Assembly: GCA_001796865.1 (NCBI GenBank)
Contig: MGNQ01000052.1
Location: forward strand, 7,142-15,038
DNA from: Chloroflexi bacterium RBG_16_56_11
GTDB lineage: Bacteria > Chloroflexota > Dehalococcoidia > Dehalococcoidales > RBG-16-60-22
Reading direction: 5' to 3'
Length of the DNA: 7,897 nt
The notes below the pieces were generated by a model. The model was not told the origin of the DNA. It saw only the letters and a program-made list of their open reading frames with translations, and did not search any database. The position numbers were made by a program, and so were the translations under genes. Every line of letters begins with the position of its first letter. Position 1 is the stretch's first letter. Of the stretch, positions 5,810 through 7,897 are shown one piece after another.

Positions 5810-5833
5810 CAGCACGACATATCACCGGCCAGT

Positions 5834-7897
5834 TTACCCCTCCCCTATCTTCTTCTTCAGCTCGTATAATTTATTCAGAGCCTCCAGCGGCGTCAGCCCG
5901 TCGATGTCCAGTTTCTGTAGCTCTTCCTCGATATCGGATTTCCCCGCAAACAAAGGCATCTGCTGGGCCGCCTCTTTGCGCTTTTTTACCGGCTTTGCCC
6001 CCCGGCTGTCGCTCTCCAGCTCGGCCAGGACTTCCCGGGCGCGGTGGAGCACGGAGCGGGGCAGTCCGGCCAGATGCGCCACGTGGATGCCGTAGCTCTT
6101 ATCGACCCCGCCCGGCACGATTTTATGCAGGAAGATGACCTTCCCCGCCTCCTCGATGACTGCCACGTTGAAGTTCCGCACCCGCGGCAGGAAGCCCGCC
6201 AGGGCCGTCATTTCGTGGTAGTGCGTGGCGAAGACCGTCTTGGCGCCCAGCCCTTTATGGTTGTGGATGAATTCCGCCACGGCGCGGGCGATGGAGAGCC
6301 CGTCGTAGGTGCTAGTGCCCCGCCCTATCTCGTCCAGGATGAGCAGGGAGCGGGGGGTGGCGTTGTTCAGGATGTTGGCCGTCTCGACCATCTCCACCAT
6401 GAAGGTCGATTGCCCGGCGGCGAGGTCGTCCCGCGCCCCGATGCGCGTGAAAATGCGGTCGACGACGCCGATTTTCGCCGACTCCGCCGGGACGAAGCTG
6501 CCGGTCTGCGCCAGCAGGACGATGAGAGCAACCTGCCTCAGGTACGTCGACTTCCCGGACATGTTCGGGCCGGTCAGCACGATAAGCTGGGCGTCGTCGT
6601 TGGACAGATAAATATCGTTGGGGACGAATGTCCCGGCCTCGAGGCTCCGCTCCACCACCGGGTGGCGCCCCTGCTTTATGTCAATTACCCGGCCGTCGTC
6701 AAGGGCGGGGCGGACATACCGGTAGCGCACGGCCAACTCAGCCAGGCTGGAAAAGACATCCAGGTTAGCTAGGATTTCCCCCAGCTTGAGGACGTGCTCG
6801 CTGTCGGCGGCCACCTGGCGGCAGACCCGCCGGAAAAGGTCGGCCTCCATCTCAGCAATGCGGTCGCGGGCGTTAAGTATCAGCGACTCGTATTCCTTGA
6901 GCTCGGGCGTGAAAAACCGCTCGCCGTTGACCACCGTCTGCTTGCGGATGAAGTCCTGGGGTACCTGAGACAGGTTGGACTTCGAGACCTCGATGTAGTA
7001 GCCGAAGACATTGTTAAAGCCGATTTTTAAGTTTTTAATGCCGGTGCGCTCGCGCTCCTTCCGCTCCAGGTCGGCCAGGTAGCGGCGGGCGCTCCCCGAG
7101 GTCTCGCGTAGCCTGTCCAGGTCTTCCGAGAAGCCGCGCCTTATCACCTCGCCCTCGCCGGGACTCGAAGAGGGGTCGTCGACAATTGCCTTTGAGATTA
7201 GCTCGACGGCCTCCGGGCAGGGCCTCAGCTCATCCTTGAGCCAGGCTATAGCGCCGTCGTCGGCCTCAGCCTCGATTATTTCCTTAATCTTGGGTACCGC
7301 CTCCAGGCTCCGCCGCAGCGTGATTAGCTCCCGCGGCAGGGCGATTTCGCTGCGCACCCGGTTAATCAGTCGCTCCAGGTCGGCCGCCTGTCCCAGGATG
7401 GAAATGACCCGGTTGCGGGCCAGCGAATGCTCCACATGCCAGCCCACGGCGTCGAGCCGCTTTTCGAGAGCGGTCACGTCGATGAGCGGCTGTCCCAGCC
7501 ATCTCCGCAGCAGCCGCCCGCCCATCGGCGTCTTCGTCATGTCGATGACCGAGAGCAGTGAGCCTTCGACCGTCCCCGAGCGCGCCCCCTGGAAAAGCTC
7601 CAGGTTACGCTGCGTCTGGGCATCCAGCGCCATGTAGTTATCCGTCGCGTAGGTGGACAGGTGCGTCAGCTGTCCCAGCACCGCCTTCTGCGTCCCTCCG
7701 ACATACTGCACTATCGCCCCCGCCGCCCGGATGGCCAGCGGCAGGTGGGCGCAGCCATAGCCTTCCAGTGAAGAGACCCCAAAATGCTCGAGGAGCGCCT
7801 GCCGGGCCGTCTCCAGCCCGAACAGGTAGCCATCCAGAGGGGTGACATTACCCGTCAGCTCCAGGCCCTCCGGCACGGCGTCCCCGGCCACGATTAT
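5834..7897 (-). CDS. mutS: DNA mismatch repair protein MutS (N-terminus beyond the right edge)
   Basis: Mismatch-recognition ATPase of methyl-independent or MutL-dependent mismatch repair, acting as a dimer on DNA. The frame stays open to the window end, so the gene starts outside; a GTG at 7889-7891 is internal. About 687 C-terminal residues are visible of a usual 850-900. Counting from that GTG: end of connector domain II (about 1-45), the lever and core domain III (about 50-380) with the clamp inserted (about 230-350, including IKNLKIGFNNVFGYYIEVSK), then the ATPase domain V with Walker A GPNMSGKST 441-449, the STFMVEM signature 495-501, Walker B LLILDE 516-521 followed by IGRGTSTYDG, the H-loop THYH about 556-559, and a C-terminal helix-turn-helix (LTPLEALNKLYELKKKIGEG). 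All visible catalytic motifs are intact. Domain I with the Phe-x-Glu mismatch wedge is off the window. Its last 56 bp are duplicated downstream. Confidence 0.97.
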   Translation of the reverse strand: MIVAGDAVPEGLELTGNVTPLDGYLFGLETARQALLEHFGVSSLEGYGCAHLPLAIRAAGAIVQYVGGTQKAVLGQLTHLSTYATDNYMALDAQTQRNLELFQGARSGTVEGSLLSVIDMTKTPMGGRLLRRWLGQPLIDVTALEKRLDAVGWHVEHSLARNRVISILGQAADLERLINRVRSEIALPRELITLRRSLEAVPKIKEIIEAEADDGAIAWLKDELRPCPEAVELISKAIVDDPSSSPGEGEVIRRGFSEDLDRLRETSGSARRYLADLERKERERTGIKNLKIGFNNVFGYYIEVSKSNLSQVPQDFIRKQTVVNGERFFTPELKEYESLILNARDRIAEMEADLFRRVCRQVAADSEHVLKLGEILANLDVFSSLAELAVRYRYVRPALDDGRVIDIKQGRHPVVERSLEAGTFVPNDIYLSNDDAQLIVLTGPNMSGKSTYLRQVALIVLLAQTGSFVPAESAKIGVVDRIFTRIGARDDLAAGQSTFMVEMVETANILNNATPRSLLILDEIGRGTSTYDGLSIARAVAEFIHNHKGLGAKTVFATHYHEMTALAGFLPRVRNFNVAVIEEAGKVIFLHKIVPGGVDKSYGIHVAHLAGLPRSVLHRAREVLAELESDSRGAKPVKKRKEAAQQMPLFAGKSDIEEELQKLDIDGLTPLEALNKLYELKKKIGEG
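5840..5895 (-). repeat. mutS 3'-end direct repeat, right (in-gene) copy
   Basis: These are the last coding bases of mutS (residues TPLEALNKLYELKKKIGE), repeated at 5249-5304. Perfect identity covers 5847-5895; the single mismatch is T5846 against C5255, which changes Ile to Met. Sequence similarity stops abruptly on both sides. Confidence 0.92.

Larger units (their letters stand above)
5305..5895. mobile_element. Possible GYD cassette bounded by mutS-tail direct repeats
   Basis: One repeat copy plus the interior gives a 591-bp unit holding the GYD gene, its promoter and RBS, and a 17-bp inverted repeat on each side of the gene. Recombination between the direct repeats would delete the unit and leave mutS with a complete C-terminus. 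This is the geometry left by site-specific insertion into a gene's 3' end, or by a tandem or illegitimate duplication. No integrase or transposase gene is in the unit, so it could not move alone. The geometry is seen; mobility is inference. Confidence 0.4.

Noticed and set aside
5612..5815. Open frame of 67 codons overlapping the GYD start on the same strand
   Set aside because: It overlaps the GYD 5' end in another frame and spans the promoter and inverted-repeat arm. It has no RBS or recognisable domain.
6044..6772. Long open frame (242 codons) antisense to mutS
   Set aside because: It is a shadow of the GC-rich mutS codons, with low-complexity composition (His, Arg, Gly, Val rich) and no domain. 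The mutS reading is unambiguous.

Overview
This 7.9 kb window is bacterial chromosome, probably from an anaerobe. It carries two permeases of an oligopeptide/dipeptide-type ABC importer, a fumarate-reductase/AprA-like flavoprotein paired with a small 2[4Fe-4S] ferredoxin, a membrane-anchored HNH protein, a GYD-domain protein and most of mutS. The mix of peptide transporter, AprAB-like pair and GYD protein resembles Dehalococcoidia-type Chloroflexota or similar sediment anaerobes. That taxonomic guess is an inference from gene content, and there is no rRNA here to test it.

Layout. Left part, + strand (1-3972): the C-terminal half of a DppB/OppB-type permease (cut by the window edge), a complete DppC/OppC-type permease 13 nt later, then an 87-nt gap with a plausible sigma70-type promoter, the flavoprotein gene (true start most likely 1588) and the ferredoxin gene 39 nt downstream. 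The flavoprotein and ferredoxin look like one functional unit: the ferredoxin passes electrons to or from the FAD. A conserved Trp beside its second cluster resembles the AprB arrangement, but the flavoprotein lacks motifs expected of a true APS reductase or classical fumarate reductase, so its substrate is unknown.

Middle (3973-4461): about 490 bp without a gene between convergent genes. Its right half is a mosaic of palindromic repeats: a perfect 8-bp-stem hairpin, then a roughly 144-bp imperfect palindrome.

Right part, - strand (4462-7897): an AT-rich gene for a two-TM HNH-domain protein, a GYD-domain gene, and mutS running off the right edge. The most striking structure is here. The last ~56 bp of mutS are present twice as direct repeats 591 bp apart (5249-5304 and 5840-5895, one mismatch), on either side of the GYD gene. 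Inside these, a 17-bp inverted repeat (16/17 identical) brackets the GYD gene. Removing one repeat plus the interior would leave mutS intact, so the GYD unit looks like a cassette inserted at, or duplicated with, the 3' end of mutS. No recombinase is visible in the window.
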